A stretch of 64,000 bases of DNA from assembly GCF_000243395.2 (NCBI RefSeq), contig NZ_CM001484.1, forward strand, positions 2,970,524-3,034,523. Reading direction: 5' to 3'. The translations under genes and the position numbers were made by a program. Within the stretch, counting starts at the first letter, position 1; each line of letters starts with the position of its first letter. Of this stretch, positions 1 through 17,988 are shown one piece after another. The stretch comes from Saccharomonospora glauca K62. Its GTDB lineage: Bacteria > Actinomycetota > Actinomycetes > Mycobacteriales > Pseudonocardiaceae. The notes beneath the pieces were generated by a model. It was not told the origin of the DNA and did not search any database. It saw only the letters and a list, made by a program, of their open reading frames with translations.

Positions 1-248
1 GCAACCCACCCCACCACCAAAACCAGCGATGAAGCAGTCACACCCAACCGGGAAGGCCCACTCTACCACAACCGTGGGAGCTTGGTTCGCCATTCCCCAC
101 CGAGTAACCCGCCCCGAACCGCTTTCCGGTCCCGGCCGGTCTCCCCGGCGACGAACAAAAGATTACACCCCCCAAAAAACCCCTCGAACAGGGGGGTCCC
201 TTAAACTGCATCATCGCAGGTCAGAGGCCTAATCGAGGCCTCGAACGG
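1..248. other. No gene seen; short inverted repeats only
   Basis: I see no credible coding gene in this stretch: the open frames have no family resemblance and no good ribosome binding site. It holds a local A-rich patch (about 157-183) unlike the GC-rich surroundings. A G6 run near 191-196 could pair either with the C6 run near 168-173 or with CCCCT at about 180-184, so two exclusive hairpins are possible. GAGGCC/GGCCTC forms a further small hairpin near 225-243. It is the region downstream of tyrS and may contain the regulatory region of a gene to the left of the window. Confidence 0.4.
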
Positions 249-294
249 CGAAGGCCACCGATCCGCCCGCCTCGCGGGAGATCGGTGGCCTTCG
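249..294 (-). terminator. Terminator hairpin downstream of tyrS
   Basis: A perfect 15-bp inverted repeat (arms 249-263 and 280-294, GAAGGCCACCGATC and its complement) starts 29 bp after the tyrS stop. There is no T-run, which is common for hairpin terminators in high-GC actinobacteria. The symmetry would let it act in both directions. Confidence 0.7.
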
Positions 295-323
295 GTTGAA
301 TCGGCCGTCGCGGTCGTCGGTCA

Positions 324-1604
324 CTACCGCACGCGAACACCGGCCAGGGTCTTCTTGCCTCGGCGCACCACGAGCCAACGACCGTGCAGGGCGTCCGACA
401 GCTCCGGCGCCCAGTCCTCTTGGGTGATCTTGGTGTTGTTCACGTAGGCGCCGCCTTCCTTCACGGTGCGGCGGGCCGCGCCCTTGCTGTCAACCAACCC
501 GCCGGCCACGAGCAGATCGACGATGGTGGGCCCTTCGGAGAGCTTCACCTCGCCCGTGGGCACCTCGGCCATGGCCGCGTCCAAGGTCGCCGCGTCGAGT
601 TCTCGCAACTCACCACGACCGAACAGCGCTTGGCTAGCGGCGACGACCTGCCGGGTCTGCTCGGGGCCGTGCACGAGGTCCGTCAGCTCCTGCGCGAGCC
701 GACGTTGCGCCTGCCGTGCGGCGGGTCGTTCCTTCGTCGCCGTCTCCAGCTCCCCGATCTCGTCAGCGTCGAGGAAGGTCAACAACTTGAGGCAACGCAC
801 AACATCGGCGTCGGGCAGGTTGAGGAAGTACTGGTACCACGCGTACGGCGACGTCATCTCCGGGTCGAGCCACACATTGCCGCCGCCGGTCGACTTGCCG
901 AGCTTGCGCCCCTCCGAGTCCGTGATCAACGGCGTGGTCAGCGCGTGCACCTGGGCGCCGTGCACCCGGCGGATGAGGTCCACGCCGGCGACGATGTTGC
1001 CCCACTGGTCGGAGCCGCCCAGCTGGAGACGAACGTTGTAGCGCTCGAACAGCTCCCGGTAGTCCGTCGCCTGGAGCAGCATGTAACTGAACTCGGTGTA
1101 GGAGATGCCCTCACCCCCGAGCCTGCGTTTGATCGTCTCCCGCGCAAGCATCGTGTTGATCGAGAAGTGCTTGCCGATGTCTCGGAGGAACGTGGGCACG
1201 GTCATCGAACCGAGCCAGTCGAGGTTGTTCACCTCGATCGGCTTCACGTCGGGGTGGTCGAAGTCCACGAACCGAGCGAGCTGGCCCCGAAGCCGGTCGG
1301 CCCACTCCCGAACCTGCTCCTCGGAGTGGAGCACCCGCTCGCCGACCTCCCTCGGGTCACCGATCAGGCCGGTGCCCCCGCCGGCCAACAACACCGGACG
1401 GTGCCCCGCGTTCTGGAACCGTCGCAGCATGAGCATCTGCACGAGGTGACCGGCGTGCAGGCTGGGCGCCGTCGGGTCGAAGCCCGTATAGACGACGAGC
1501 GGACCGTTGTCCAGATCTCGCCGCAACGCATCGAGGTCGGTGGACTGCGCGATCAGGCCGCGCCAGGACAGCTCGTCAAGAATGTGCTCGCTCACGGGCC
1601 CCAT
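324..1604 (-). CDS. tyrS: Tyrosyl-tRNA synthetase
   Basis: Cytoplasmic class I aminoacyl-tRNA synthetase that charges tRNA-Tyr. The N-terminal Rossmann domain has the HIGH-like motif within [10 protein letters not shown] and the KMSKS-like loop [24 protein letters not shown] and GGSDQWGN are tyrosine-binding segments typical of bacterial TyrRS. The C-terminus is an S4-like RNA-binding domain. At about 426 aa the length is normal. I chose the ATG at 1604, behind a GAGG/AGGGAC stretch; a GTG at 1595 is also possible. It is the last gene before a strong terminator and follows mpg on the same strand, as in mycobacteria. Confidence 0.95.
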   Translation of the reverse strand: MGPVSEHILDELSWRGLIAQSTDLDALRRDLDNGPLVVYTGFDPTAPSLHAGHLVQMLMLRRFQNAGHRPVLLAGGGTGLIGDPREVGERVLHSEEQVREWADRLRGQLARFVDFDHPDVKPIEVNNLDWLGSMTVPTFLRDIGKHFSINTMLARETIKRRLGGEGISYTEFSYMLLQATDYRELFERYNVRLQLGGSDQWGNIVAGVDLIRRVHGAQVHALTTPLITDSEGRKLGKSTGGGNVWLDPEMTSPYAWYQYFLNLPDADVVRCLKLLTFLDADEIGELETATKERPAARQAQRRLAQELTDLVHGPEQTRQVVAASQALFGRGELRELDAATLDAAMAEVPTGEVKLSEGPTIVDLLVAGGLVDSKGAARRTVKEGGAYVNNTKITQEDWAPELSDALHGRWLVVRRGKKTLAGVRVR

Positions 1605-1700
1605 TGTCCCTACCTCGCGGAACACCACGGTCACGGGGACGGGGCCACGCTTCTTCGACTGAAGTTCAGATGCCCGAGACCGGGGACCCGCCCGCCGGGT

Positions 1701-2339
1701 TCACAACCGGCGCCGGGCGCGCCCGTTGCGGCGGTACGTACTGACGGCCGGTGAGCCGTCGATCCAGAACCGCCACGGCACGTCCTTCGCGGCGGCCACG
1801 CCGACGCGCGGGCCCGACCGGATGGCCTCTCGGCTCACCGGCTCGCCGAGCAGCAACCGCACCGGCGAGTCGGGGTCGGTGAGGTCGAGGCCGTTGTGAG
1901 CACGGTCGAGCCCCAGGACGGAGGTCAGCACGGCGGGTCCCTTCGCCACGAGCCCGCCGCCACGCGCGGTGGGGCGCCGGGCCCGAGCGAGTTCCCGCCC
2001 CTCGACAATCTCCCCCGCGCGCAACAGCACGGCGCCCGGCTCGCCGTCCTTCAAGCCGACGACGTTGGCGCAGAAGTGCATTCCGTAGACGAAATACACG
2101 TAGAGGTGCCCTGCGGGGCCCCACATCACCTCGTTCCGGGGCGTCCGTCCGCGATAGCAGTGCGACGCCGGGTCGTCCAAGCCGCGATACGCCTCGACCT
2201 CCACGAGACGGACTCGGACCGTGCCCTGATCACTGCGTGACTCGATCTCGCTGCCCAGCAGGTTCAAAGCCAGGTCCAGCGGATCGATCTCCAATTCCTC
2301 ACGACGGGCCAACCGCCGTGTCACAGTCTCGTCCGTCAC
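1701..2339 (-). CDS. mpg: DNA-3-methyladenine glycosylase (AAG/MPG family)
   Basis: Base-excision repair glycosylase that removes alkylated purines. The sequence has the AAG-type core: EVEAYRG with the catalytic Glu, the DPASHCYRGRTPRN loop, GHLYVYFVYGMHFCANVV and the C-terminal KDVPWRFWI/GSPAVS segment. Length is about 212 aa, normal for bacterial MPG. The GTG start at 2339 sits a few bases after GAGGGGAG; longer upstream reading is low-complexity arginine-rich sequence that I regard as non-coding. It lies between argH and tyrS, matching the mycobacterial order. Confidence 0.93.
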   Translation of the reverse strand: MTDETVTRRLARREELEIDPLDLALNLLGSEIESRSDQGTVRVRLVEVEAYRGLDDPASHCYRGRTPRNEVMWGPAGHLYVYFVYGMHFCANVVGLKDGEPGAVLLRAGEIVEGRELARARRPTARGGGLVAKGPAVLTSVLGLDRAHNGLDLTDPDSPVRLLLGEPVSREAIRSGPRVGVAAAKDVPWRFWIDGSPAVSTYRRNGRARRRL

Positions 2340-2383
2340 CGCACTCCCCTCGCGACTCACCGCGACCCAGGGTAATGGGCGGC

Positions 2384-3856
<1,473 letters not shown>

Positions 3857-3871
3857 TGCCGTGACGTCGCG

Positions 3872-5069
3872 TCAGTTGTTCTTGCTCTGCTGCCGCTTGG
3901 CGGCGATCTTGCTGGGCAGGCCCCAAAGCTGCACGAAGCCCTTGGCCAGCGACTGGTCGAACGTGTCGCCCTCGTCGTAGGTGGCGAGGTTGAAGTCGTA
4001 CAGCGACTCGTCGCTGCGGCGGCCGGTGACCGTCGCGGTGCCGCCGTGCAGGGTCATGCGGATGTCGCCGGAGACGTGTTCCTGGGCCTTGGCGATGAAA
4101 CCGTCGAGAGCCTCCTTCAGCGGCGAGAACCACAGGCCGTCGTAGACGAGCTCGCCCCACCGCTGTTCGACCTGCCGCTTGAAGCGGGCCAGGTCGCGCT
4201 CGACCGTGACGTTCTCCAGCTCCTGGTGCGCCGTGATCAAGGCGATGGCGCCCGGTGCCTCGTAGACCTCGCGGCTCTTGATGCCCACCAGCCGGTCCTC
4301 GACCATGTCGAGCCTGCCGATGCCGTGCGCCCCGGCCCGGCGGTTCATCTCCTGGATGGCCTCCAGGACGGTGACCTCCTTGCCGTCGATCGCCACCGGG
4401 ACTCCCTTGTCGAAGGTGATGACCACCTCGTCGGGAGCCTGGAAGTGGACGGTCGGGTCCTGCGTGTAGGAGTAGACCTCCTTCGGAGGCTCGTTCCAGA
4501 GGTCCTCCAGGACGCCGGTCTCCACCGCGCGTCCCCAGACGTTCTGGTCGATGGAGAACGGCGACTTCTTCGTGACGTCGATCGGCAGGTTGCGTTCCTC
4601 GGCGTAGGAGATCGCCTTCTCGCGGGTCCACGCGAAGTCACGCACGGGCGCGATCACGTTCAGGTCCGGAGCGAGTGCGCCGATGCCCACCTCGAAGCGC
4701 ACCTGGTCGTTGCCCTTGCCCGTGCAGCCGTGCGCCACCGTGGTGGCGCCGTGGTACTTGGCCGCCTCGGCGAGGTGCTTGACGATCAGCGGCCGGGACA
4801 GCGCGGACACGAGCGGGTAACGGTCCATGTAGAGCGCGTTCGCCTGCAGTGCCGGGAGGCAGTATTCGTTGGCGAACTCCTCACGCGCGTCGGCCACGAC
4901 CGCCTCGACGGCACCGCAGTCGAGCGCGCGCTTGCGGATGGTCTCCAGGTCCTCACCGCCCTGGCCGAGGTCGACGGCGACGGCGATCACCTCAGCACCG
5001 GTTTCCTCGGCGATCCAGCCGATCGCCACGGAGGTGTCGAGCCCGCCCGAGTACGCGAGCACCACCCGC

Positions 5070-5077
<8 letters not shown>
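3872..5077 (-). CDS. argG: Argininosuccinate synthase
   Basis: Joins citrulline and aspartate using ATP to give argininosuccinate. The N-terminal ATP-pyrophosphatase loop [14 protein letters not shown] is present near residue 10, followed by family segments such as [17 protein letters not shown]. About 401 aa. The ATG at 5077 overlaps the argR stop by 8 bp, so translation is probably coupled to argR. A hairpin terminator follows. Confidence 0.96.
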
Positions 5078-6553
<1,476 letters not shown>

Positions 6554-7741
6554 TCAGTCGTCCTTCGAAGTGGCGGCGTCGAGGGCCTCTGGTAGTGCGG
6601 TGAGCAGGGCGTCGGCCTGCTCTCGGCTGACGATCAACGGAGGTGCCAGCCTGATCACGTCGGGCTGGACGGGATTGACGAGGAAACCGGCTCGCTGAGC
6701 GGCCGCGGCGACTCCCGCCGAGGCGGCGCCGTTCAGCACCACACCGAGTAACAGGCCCGTTCCGCGGACCGTGCGCACCAGTGGGTGTTCGAGGCGTTCC
6801 ACGCCGGCCGCGATCTCCTTGCCGAGTGCCGTGGCGTGGTCGAGCAGGCCATTCGCGGCGATGGTGTCGAGGACCGCGAGCCCCGCCGCGCAACAGACCG
6901 GGTTGCCGCCGAACGTCGTGCCGTGCTGGCCGGGCTCGAAGAGGGTCGCGGCCTCGCCGAACGCCAGGCAGGCGCCGAGCGGCAGGCCGCCCCCGAGTCC
7001 CTTCGCCAAGGTCACCACATCCGGTTGGATTCCCGCTCGCTGGTAGGCGAACCAGCTTCCGAGCCTGCCGATGCCCGTCTGAACTTCGTCGACCACGAGC
7101 AGGGCGCCGTGCCTGCGGGTGATCTCCCTGGCGGCTTTCAGGTAGTCCTCGCCGGGGACCACGACGCCGTTCTCGCCCTGGACGGGTTCCACGAAAAAAG
7201 CGGCGGTGTCGGAGTCGACGGCCCGTTCCAGCGCCGCGACGTCGCCGTACGGCACGTGCCGCACACCGGGCACCAGCGGCTCGAAGGGCTCTCGCTTGCC
7301 GGGTTGGCCGGTCAGGGCCAGGGCGCCCATCGTGCGTCCGTGGAAACCGCCCTCGGTGGCGACGACGGTGGTCCTGCCCGTGCGCCGGGTCAGTTTGAAG
7401 GCCGCTTCCACGGCTTCGGCGCCGGAGTTGCAGAACAGCACCTTGCCGTCCGCGATGCCGGACAGTTCCAGCAGCCGCTCCGCCAGTGTCAGCGCGGGCT
7501 CGTTGAGGTAGAGGTTCGAGGTGTGCCCGAGCGTCGCGATCTGTCGGGTCACGGCCGACACCACGGCGGGGTGGGCGTGTCCGAGCGCGTTGACCGCGAT
7601 ACCCGTGACGAAGTCGAGGTAGCGGCGGCCGTCGGCGTCCCACACCACGGCACCCTCCCCGCGGACCAGGTTCACCATCGGGGTGCCGTAGTTGTTCATC
7701 ATCACGGAACGCCACCGTGCTTGTGCGTCCTCATTGGACAT
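6554..7741 (-). CDS. argD: Acetylornithine aminotransferase
   Basis: PLP-dependent class III aminotransferase converting N-acetylglutamate semialdehyde to N-acetylornithine. [15 protein letters not shown] (phosphate binding), [13 protein letters not shown] and the lysine in [13 protein letters not shown] (Schiff base) are visible. About 395 aa, normal. The start overlaps the argB stop by 11 bp, indicating coupling. Position and context favour argD over related succinylornithine or GABA transaminases. Confidence 0.95.
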   Translation of the reverse strand: MSNEDAQARWRSVMMNNYGTPMVNLVRGEGAVVWDADGRRYLDFVTGIAVNALGHAHPAVVSAVTRQIATLGHTSNLYLNEPALTLAERLLELSGIADGKVLFCNSGAEAVEAAFKLTRRTGRTTVVATEGGFHGRTMGALALTGQPGKREPFEPLVPGVRHVPYGDVAALERAVDSDTAAFFVEPVQGENGVVVPGEDYLKAAREITRRHGALLVVDEVQTGIGRLGSWFAYQRAGIQPDVVTLAKGLGGGLPLGACLAFGEAATLFEPGQHGTTFGGNPVCCAAGLAVLDTIAANGLLDHATALGKEIAAGVERLEHPLVRTVRGTGLLLGVVLNGAASAGVAAAAQRAGFLVNPVQPDVIRLAPPLIVSREQADALLTALPEALDAATSKDD

Positions 7742-8660
7742 GGCTGTCCCCCTTGCTCGGTACGACCATGGTTCCGATGCCCCTCGACGTGAACACTTCC
7801 AGCAACACGGAGTGCGCGAGTCGGCCGTCGATCACGTGCGCGCGGCGCACCCCGCCTCGGATGGCACGCAGGCACGCTTCCATCTTCGGGATCATTCCGC
7901 TGGCCAGGCTCGGCAGGAGCTCGGCAAGTTCGTCGGCGTCGATGCGGTCGACCAGGGAGGAGCGGTCGGGCCAGTTCGCGTAGAGGCCCTCCACGTCGGT
8001 CAGCACCACGAGCTTCTCGGCTCCCAGCGCCGCGGCGAGCGCGCCGGCCGCCGTGTCGGCATTGACGTTGTGGACGACGCCGTCCGCGTCCGGCGCCACC
8101 GTGGACACCACCGGGATGCGGCCCGCGTTCACGATGTCGAGCACGGCGTCCGGGTTCACGTCGACGACTTCCCCGACGAGCCCGACGTCGACGGCTTGAC
8201 CGTCCACAGTGGCCTTCTTGCGCTCCGCCGTGAAGAGGCGGGCGTCCTCGCCCGAGATCCCCACGGCGTAGGGGCCGTGCGCGTTGATCAGTCCGACCAG
8301 TTCCCGACTCACCTGGCCGACCAGCACCATTCGCACGACGTCCATCGTCTCGGGCGTCGTCACCCGAAGCCCGCCTTTGAACTCGCCGTCGATTCCCAAA
8401 CGGTCGAGCATCGCGGTGATCTGCGGGCCACCGCCGTGGACGACGACCGGACGCAGGCCCGCGAGGCGGAGGAACACCATGTCCTGCGCGAAGGCTCGTT
8501 TCAGTTCGTCGTCGACCATCGCGTTGCCGCCGTACTTCACGACGACCGTGGCGCCGTGGAAGCGTTGCAACCACGGAAGTGCTTCGATCAGCACGCCCGC
8601 CTTCTCCGCGGCGGTCGCGAGCCGTTCGTCGGCCGAGATGGTGGAGCGTTTGCCCGTCAT
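7731..8660 (-). CDS. argB: Acetylglutamate kinase
   Basis: Phosphorylates N-acetylglutamate; in most actinobacteria this is the arginine-feedback-inhibited step. The amino-acid kinase fold shows VVKYGGNAM near residue 40, VHGGGPQI, and the ATP-site lysine region [14 protein letters not shown]. The N-terminal extension before the core resembles the helix of arginine-sensitive forms. About 309 aa. The start overlaps the argJ stop (ATGA). Confidence 0.95.
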   Translation of the reverse strand: MTGKRSTISADERLATAAEKAGVLIEALPWLQRFHGATVVVKYGGNAMVDDELKRAFAQDMVFLRLAGLRPVVVHGGGPQITAMLDRLGIDGEFKGGLRVTTPETMDVVRMVLVGQVSRELVGLINAHGPYAVGISGEDARLFTAERKKATVDGQAVDVGLVGEVVDVNPDAVLDIVNAGRIPVVSTVAPDADGVVHNVNADTAAGALAAALGAEKLVVLTDVEGLYANWPDRSSLVDRIDADELAELLPSLASGMIPKMEACLRAIRGGVRRAHVIDGRLAHSVLLEVFTSRGIGTMVVPSKGDSHVQ

Positions 8661-9808
8661 GTCGAATACGCCGAGTTCTCGTGTACGTATGCCTTGGTCA
8701 GGTCGTTGGTCCAGATCGTCGCCGACTGCTGCCCCGCCTTGAGGTCTACGGTCACGGTGACCTCACGACCGGACAGGTCCACGGCGTCCCTGGGTTCCCC
8801 CGGCGCGCCACCGCGGCAGATCCATACGCCGTTGAAGGCGACGTCCAATTCGGAAGGCTCGAACGCGGCCTCGGTCGTGCCGACGGCGGCGAGGATACGG
8901 CCCCAGTTGGGGTCCTTCCCGTACACCGCGGTCTTGAACAGGTTGCTGCGGGCGATGGCCCTGCCGACCGCGAGAGCGTCGTCCTCGGTGGCGGCGTTGA
9001 CCACCTGGATCGCGATGTCGTGTTCGGACCCCTCCGCGTCGCCGAGCAACTGCTGGGCGAGGTCGTGGCACACCTCGGTCAGCAAGGCCGTGAACTCGTC
9101 GGCATCCGGCGTCTTTCCGGACGCGCCGCTGCACATCAGCAACACGGTGTCGTTGGTCGACATGCAGCCGTCGGAGTCCAACCGGTCGAAGGTCACCCTG
9201 GTGGCGGCGCGCAACGCCCGATCCGCCGTCTCGGAGTCGATCGCCGCGTCGGTGGTCACCACGACCAGCATCGTGGCGAGCGCGGGCGCGAGCATGCCCG
9301 CTCCCTTCGCCATGCCGCCGATCGTGTAGCCGTCGCCTTCGCGCACGGTCTGCTTGCTGCGCGTGTCGGTGGTCATGATCGCTTCGGCCGCGGCGGCCCC
9401 ACCCCGCGTCGACAGCTCGGTGACGGCCTTCTCGATACCCGCGGTCAGCTTGTCGCGGTCGAGCTCCTCGCCGATCAGGCCGGTGGAGCACACGACGACG
9501 TCGATGGCCCCGAATCCCAGCCGTTGGGCGACCAGCTCCGCCGAGGCGTGGGTGGTCTGGAAGCCGGTCGGCCCGGTGTAGCAGTTGGCTCCGCCGGAGT
9601 TGAGCACCACGGCCTTCGCGCGACGATCGGCCATCACCTGCTCGCTCCACAGCACCGGGTTCGCCTTGCACCGGTTGGTGGTGAACACGGCCGCCGCCAC
9701 GTCGGACGGACCGTCGTTGACGACGAGGGCGACGTCCGGCTTGCCGCTGGGCTTCAGTCCCGCGGCGACACCGGAGGCGCGAAATCCTTGGGGCGCGGTG
9801 ACCGTCAC
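8657..9808 (-). CDS. argJ: Glutamate N-acetyltransferase (ArgJ)
   Basis: Transfers the acetyl group from N-acetylornithine to glutamate, giving the recycling version of the pathway. ArgJ self-cleaves before a nucleophilic threonine; the processing site is seen in [14 protein letters not shown] (Thr near residue 179). About 383 aa, GTG start at 9808, 31 bp after argC. Whether it also has acetyl-CoA synthase activity cannot be judged from sequence. Confidence 0.95.
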   Translation of the reverse strand: MTVTAPQGFRASGVAAGLKPSGKPDVALVVNDGPSDVAAAVFTTNRCKANPVLWSEQVMADRRAKAVVLNSGGANCYTGPTGFQTTHASAELVAQRLGFGAIDVVVCSTGLIGEELDRDKLTAGIEKAVTELSTRGGAAAAEAIMTTDTRSKQTVREGDGYTIGGMAKGAGMLAPALATMLVVVTTDAAIDSETADRALRAATRVTFDRLDSDGCMSTNDTVLLMCSGASGKTPDADEFTALLTEVCHDLAQQLLGDAEGSEHDIAIQVVNAATEDDALAVGRAIARSNLFKTAVYGKDPNWGRILAAVGTTEAAFEPSELDVAFNGVWICRGGAPGEPRDAVDLSGREVTVTVDLKAGQQSATIWTNDLTKAYVHENSAYST

Positions 9809-9839
9809 AGTCCGACCTCCGTGGGATGAGGAACGACCA

Positions 9840-14736
<4,897 letters not shown>

Positions 14737-14788
14737 TTACATGCGGAATTCTAGGTGAGCGGCGTGAACGACCGCCCGTCACCCTCCG

Positions 14789-15595
14789 TCAGGAACGGTG
14801 CCGGACAGCACTGGCGTAGAGGCACACGGCCGCGGCCGTGGCGAGGTTGAGACTCTCCGCCTTGCCGTACAACGGAACGCGCACCGCACTGTCACTTCTG
14901 GCCACCACGTCGTCCGGAAGACCGTGTGCCTCGTTGCCGAACAGCCACGCGGTCGGCCGGTCCAGTTGCTCGGCCGTCGTCAGGTCCGCGTCGGCGTAAC
15001 CGTCGGCGGCGATCGTGGTCAGCCCGGCACGTCCACACGCATCGAGAACTCGGTCCACGTCCGGTTCCACCGCGACCGGGAGGTGGAAAAGACTGCCGGT
15101 GGAGGCTCGCACGCACTTGCCGTTGTGCACGTCGACACAGCGTCCGGCGAAGACCACGGCGTCGGCACCGGCGGCGTCGGCCACCCTCAGCACCGTTCCC
15201 GCGTTGCCGGGATCGGCGATGTCCACCAGCACGGCCACCAGACGCGGGGAGCCGGACAGTGCGGCGTGGACGTCGACCGTGACCGTGTCGCACACGGCCA
15301 CGAGGCCCTGCGGCGTCACCGTCTCGGACAGCAACTCCGCCGCGCGGGCGGTGATCGTGGAGACCGTGGGGGCCTCGGCGACCAGTTCGGGATGCCGCCG
15401 CGCCGCCTCCTCGGTGACGAAGAGTTCGTGCACGCGGCCGTACCGCAGTGCCTCTCTGACCGCCTGGGCTCCCTCGGCGAGGAAACGGCCCGTCTCCTCA
15501 CGGGCCGACCGCCGGGTCAGGCGACGTGCCGCAGCGACCCGAGGCGTTCTGTGGGTGAACGGAACGGCCTCGGGTCGCTGATGCCTGGTGCTCAG
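14789..15595 (-). CDS. SpoU-family RNA 2'-O-methyltransferase (TsnR/RlmB-like)
   Basis: SAM-dependent methyltransferase with a C-terminal trefoil knot. The substrate-binding N-domain starts at [13 protein letters not shown]; the SpoU motifs are [23 protein letters not shown] and [21 protein letters not shown]. Ends at 14789; the start is uncertain because no ATG, GTG or TTG lies upstream of the conserved N-terminus. I placed it at CTG 15595, overlapping the rplT stop (CTGA), giving about 268 aa. It sits between rplT and pheS as in mycobacteria. The target (23S rRNA or tRNA) is unknown. Confidence 0.85.
   Translation of the reverse strand: MSTRHQRPEAVPFTHRTPRVAAARRLTRRSAREETGRFLAEGAQAVREALRYGRVHELFVTEEAARRHPELVAEAPTVSTITARAAELLSETVTPQGLVAVCDTVTVDVHAALSGSPRLVAVLVDIADPGNAGTVLRVADAAGADAVVFAGRCVDVHNGKCVRASTGSLFHLPVAVEPDVDRVLDACGRAGLTTIAADGYADADLTTAEQLDRPTAWLFGNEAHGLPDDVVARSDSAVRVPLYGKAESLNLATAAAVCLYASAVRHRS
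15532..15580 (-). terminator. 14-bp hairpin past rplT, inside the methyltransferase N-terminus
   Basis: Arms 15532-15545 (CAGCGACCCGAGGC) and 15567-15580 are perfectly complementary, 12 bp after the rplT stop. By position it is the intrinsic terminator or attenuator of the infC-rpmI-rplT operon, yet both arms encode conserved N-terminal residues of the next gene. Confidence 0.6.
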
Positions 15596-15969
15596 GCCGA
15601 CTTCTTCACGTCGGCGGGCAGGTTCTGCTTCGCCACCTCGGCGAGCGAGGCGAACGCGGCGGCGTCGTTCACCGCGAGGTCGGCGAGGATCTTGCGGTCC
15701 ACCTCGACACCGGCGGCCTTGAGCCCCTGGATGAAGCGGTTGTAGGTCACGCCGTTCTGCCGGGCGGCCGCGTTGATCCGGGTGATCCACAGCTGACGGA
15801 AGTCACCCTTGCGGGCGCGGCGGTCCCGGTAGGCGTAGTTCAGCGAGTGGAGCATCTGCTCCTTGGCCTTGCGGTACAGGCGCGAACGCTGGCCGCGGTA
15901 GCCACGGGCCATTTCGAGAGTTGCGCGACGCTTCTTCTGGGCGTTGACCGCCCGCTTGACGCGTGCCAC
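15592..15969 (-). CDS. rplT: Ribosomal protein L20
   Basis: 50S assembly protein, about 125 aa. [29 protein letters not shown] and [13 protein letters not shown] are hallmark L20 segments. GTG start at 15969. Third gene of the infC-rpmI-rplT operon; in many bacteria L20 autoregulates this operon. Confidence 0.97.
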   Translation of the reverse strand: MARVKRAVNAQKKRRATLEMARGYRGQRSRLYRKAKEQMLHSLNYAYRDRRARKGDFRQLWITRINAAARQNGVTYNRFIQGLKAAGVEVDRKILADLAVNDAAAFASLAEVAKQNLPADVKKSA

Positions 15970-16033
15970 GGGTCCATCCTGTCGTGTCGGGGGGCGCCTG
16001 AGGCGCCCCGGTGGTTACGGAGAGGAGCTGGTT

Positions 16034-16228
16034 TCAGCGGCCGAGCAGCCGCTTGACGCGGCGCACGTCCTGGGCCGCGACGTCGGTGGTGCCCTCGAGC
16101 CTGCGGGTCACCCTGCTCGACTTCTTCTCCATGAGGTGCCTGCGGCCGGCCTGCTGGCGCCGGATCCTGCCGCTGCCCGTCACGCGGACGCGCTTCGACA
16201 TCCCGCTGTGGGACTTGTTCTTCGGCAT
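16034..16228 (-). CDS. rpmI: Ribosomal protein L35
   Basis: Small basic 50S protein of 64 aa starting [13 protein letters not shown], with the family's RRHLMEKKS segment. The ATG at 16228 follows GAGAGGTAAGA. Lies between infC and rplT in the universal order. Confidence 0.97.
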   Translation of the reverse strand: MPKNKSHSGMSKRVRVTGSGRIRRQQAGRRHLMEKKSSRVTRRLEGTTDVAAQDVRRVKRLLGR

Positions 16229-16343
16229 TCTTACCTCTCTCATACGACAGCACACCGATCACCGGTGTGCTGCTGCGTGGTGGCGTACTGCCGGCGACTT
16301 TCGAGTCGACCGTTCGCCGCCCGCCGAAGCGGGCGGCAACCCG

Positions 16344-16904
16344 TCACGACCCGCTGTTGTTCGCGTTCTTCGTCGCCTTCGACTTCGCCTTGGCGTTCTT
16401 GTGCGGCGCCAGAACCATGATCATGTTGCGGCCGTCCTGCTTCGGCTTCGACTCCACGAAGCCCAGCTCGGACACGTCGTCTGCGAGTCGCTGCAGCAGG
16501 CGGAACCCGAGCTCCGGCCTCGACTGCTCACGCCCGCGGAACATGATCGTCACCTTGACCTTGTTACCCGCCTCGAGGAAGCGGGACACGTGGCCCTTCT
16601 TCGTCTCGTAGTCGTGCGGGTCAATCTTGGGACGCAGCTTCTGTTCCTTGATGACGGTGAGCTGCTGGTTGCGGCGGGACTCACGGGCCTTCTGGGCACT
16701 TTCGTACTTGAACTTGCCGTAGTCCATGAGCTTCGCCACCGGCGGGCGTGCCTGCGGGGCCACCTCGACGAGGTCGAGGTCGGCCTCCTGGGCGAGCCTC
16801 AGCGCGTCCTCGATACGGACGATGCCGACCTGCTCACCGTTCGGTCCCACGAGGCGTACCTCGGGGACGCGGATGCGCTCGTTGATGCGCGTCTCGGAGC
16901 TGAT
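16344..16904 (-). CDS. infC: Translation initiation factor IF-3 (ATC start)
   Basis: Binds 30S subunits and checks start-codon choice. The N-domain ([18 protein letters not shown]), linker and C-domain ([24 protein letters not shown]) are complete; about 186 aa. The conserved protein begins at ISSETRINE and a strong AAGGAGG lies 4 nt upstream of ATC at 16904. I take ATC as the start, giving an N-terminus like mycobacterial IF-3. A rare start codon is the classical device by which IF-3 represses itself. A longer frame reading upstream of ATC looks non-coding. Confidence 0.92.
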   Translation of the reverse strand: MSSETRINERIRVPEVRLVGPNGEQVGIVRIEDALRLAQEADLDLVEVAPQARPPVAKLMDYGKFKYESAQKARESRRNQQLTVIKEQKLRPKIDPHDYETKKGHVSRFLEAGNKVKVTIMFRGREQSRPELGFRLLQRLADDVSELGFVESKPKQDGRNMIMVLAPHKNAKAKSKATKNANNSGS

Positions 16905-17173
16905 GGGGCCTCCTTGGTCCAAGTGCCGGTCATTGCTGCTGTCTCGACCTGGTGCCCACATGCCACAGGCCCCGACACGCGGCTGGTGTGCGGGGCCCTC
17001 GATCCGATCAGCACCCGGAGTACCGGATGCTCGCGCGACCACGGCGACGACATCGCCACTCGCAGTCGCGTGACCGGACCCGGCCACCTGAAGCGGCGAC
17101 TCGGGTGGGAGCGGGGCTCCACTTGCGGCCCCCGATGCCTCGGAGGCTGGTCGCACGTGGAATCGTACCAGAC
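16905..17173 (-). promoter_or_regulatory. infC leader region with hairpin
   Basis: The 269-bp gap between infC and the divergent DUF1844 gene holds no convincing gene. It contains a hairpin at 16968-16997 (GGCCCCG/CGGGGCC plus ACAC/GTGT after a bulge) that would form in the infC mRNA leader. Its place fits a regulatory leader, but I cannot match it to a known class. Confidence 0.4.
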
Positions 17174-17569
17174 GTGCAAGACGATTCATTCAACACTTCC
17201 GAGCCCGGTGCTGATTCCCGGAATTCCCCGGACTCCGCAGATTCCCCGAACGTTCGCGAACTGCACGCCATCCCCAGCGTGGAGATCATCAGCAGGGCGG
17301 CCGTGATGCTGATGTCCGCAGCCGCGGAACGGCTGGGGCTCGCCGACGAGGACCCCGACTCCAGCCCCCTGCGGGACCTGGACGAGGCGAGGCGGCTCAT
17401 CACGGCGCTGGCCGGCCTGGTGACCGCCTCCGGCGAGTACCTGGGCGCCCACGCGGCTCCCCTGCGGGACGGGCTGCAGTCGCTTCAGAAGGCGTTCCGG
17501 GAGGCCTCGGCCGTGCCGGACGCGCCGGGACAGGGGCCGGGCGAGAAGTACACGGGCCCGGTGTACTGA
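17174..17569 (+). CDS. DUF1844 family protein
   Basis: About 131 aa from a GTG at 17174. The conserved part is [21 protein letters not shown] followed by [16 protein letters not shown], an all-helical actinobacterial protein commonly found beside infC. The first 30 residues are acidic and low-complexity. No ribosome binding site is visible, so the mRNA may be leaderless. Function unknown. Confidence 0.8.
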   Translation: MQDDSFNTSEPGADSRNSPDSADSPNVRELHAIPSVEIISRAAVMLMSAAAERLGLADEDPDSSPLRDLDEARRLITALAGLVTASGEYLGAHAAPLRDGLQSLQKAFREASAVPDAPGQGPGEKYTGPVY

Positions 17570-17581
17570 CGACGAAGTTCG

Positions 17582-17959
17582 TCAGTCCAGCACCGCCAGC
17601 GCGTCGATCTCCACGAGCAACCCGGCGGGCAGGCCCACGTACACCGTGGTCCTGGCCGGGTACGGCTCGGACACCAGCTCGTTGTACACGGCGTTGAACT
17701 CGGCGAAGTGCGCCCTGTCAGTGAGGTAGGCGCGCATCATGACGACGTCGTCGAGCCCGGAGCCCGCCGCTTCGAGTACGGCACGCAGGTTGGCGAACAC
17801 CTGGCGGGTCTGACCCGCGACGTCCTCGGCGACCCGCCCCGTCGCGGGGTCGACCCCGACCTGGCCCGCAACCTGGAGGATGTTCCCCTTTCGCACGGCC
17901 TGCGAGTACGCCGCCACCGGCGCCGGGGCCGCGGTCGTGCGCACCGCGTGCTTGCTCAT
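17582..17959 (-). CDS. RidA/YjgF-family enamine/imine deaminase-like protein
   Basis: About 125 aa. Typical Rid features: PVAAYSQAVRKGNILQVAGQVGVDP, RQVFANLRAVLEAAGSGLDDVV, and the C-terminal YPARTTVYVGLPAGLLVEIDALAV. The conserved Arg of Rid proteins is present in ARTTVYVG. Likely hydrolyses reactive imines, but subfamily members vary. The ATG at 17959 follows GAGGAGGGCGCG. It ends 12 bp from the convergent DUF1844 gene. Confidence 0.9.
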   Translation of the reverse strand: MSKHAVRTTAAPAPVAAYSQAVRKGNILQVAGQVGVDPATGRVAEDVAGQTRQVFANLRAVLEAAGSGLDDVVMMRAYLTDRAHFAEFNAVYNELVSEPYPARTTVYVGLPAGLLVEIDALAVLD

Positions 17960-17988
17960 CGCGCCCTCCTCATCACCCGCGTGTGACG

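Noticed and set aside
29-232. 67-codon open frame near the left edge
   Set aside because: Low-complexity Pro/Arg/Thr sequence, no ribosome site, crosses repeat structures; not credible as a gene.
16905-17189. N-terminal extension of IF-3
   Set aside because: Upstream residues have no similarity to IF-3, while the ATC at 16904 has a strong AAGGAGG site.
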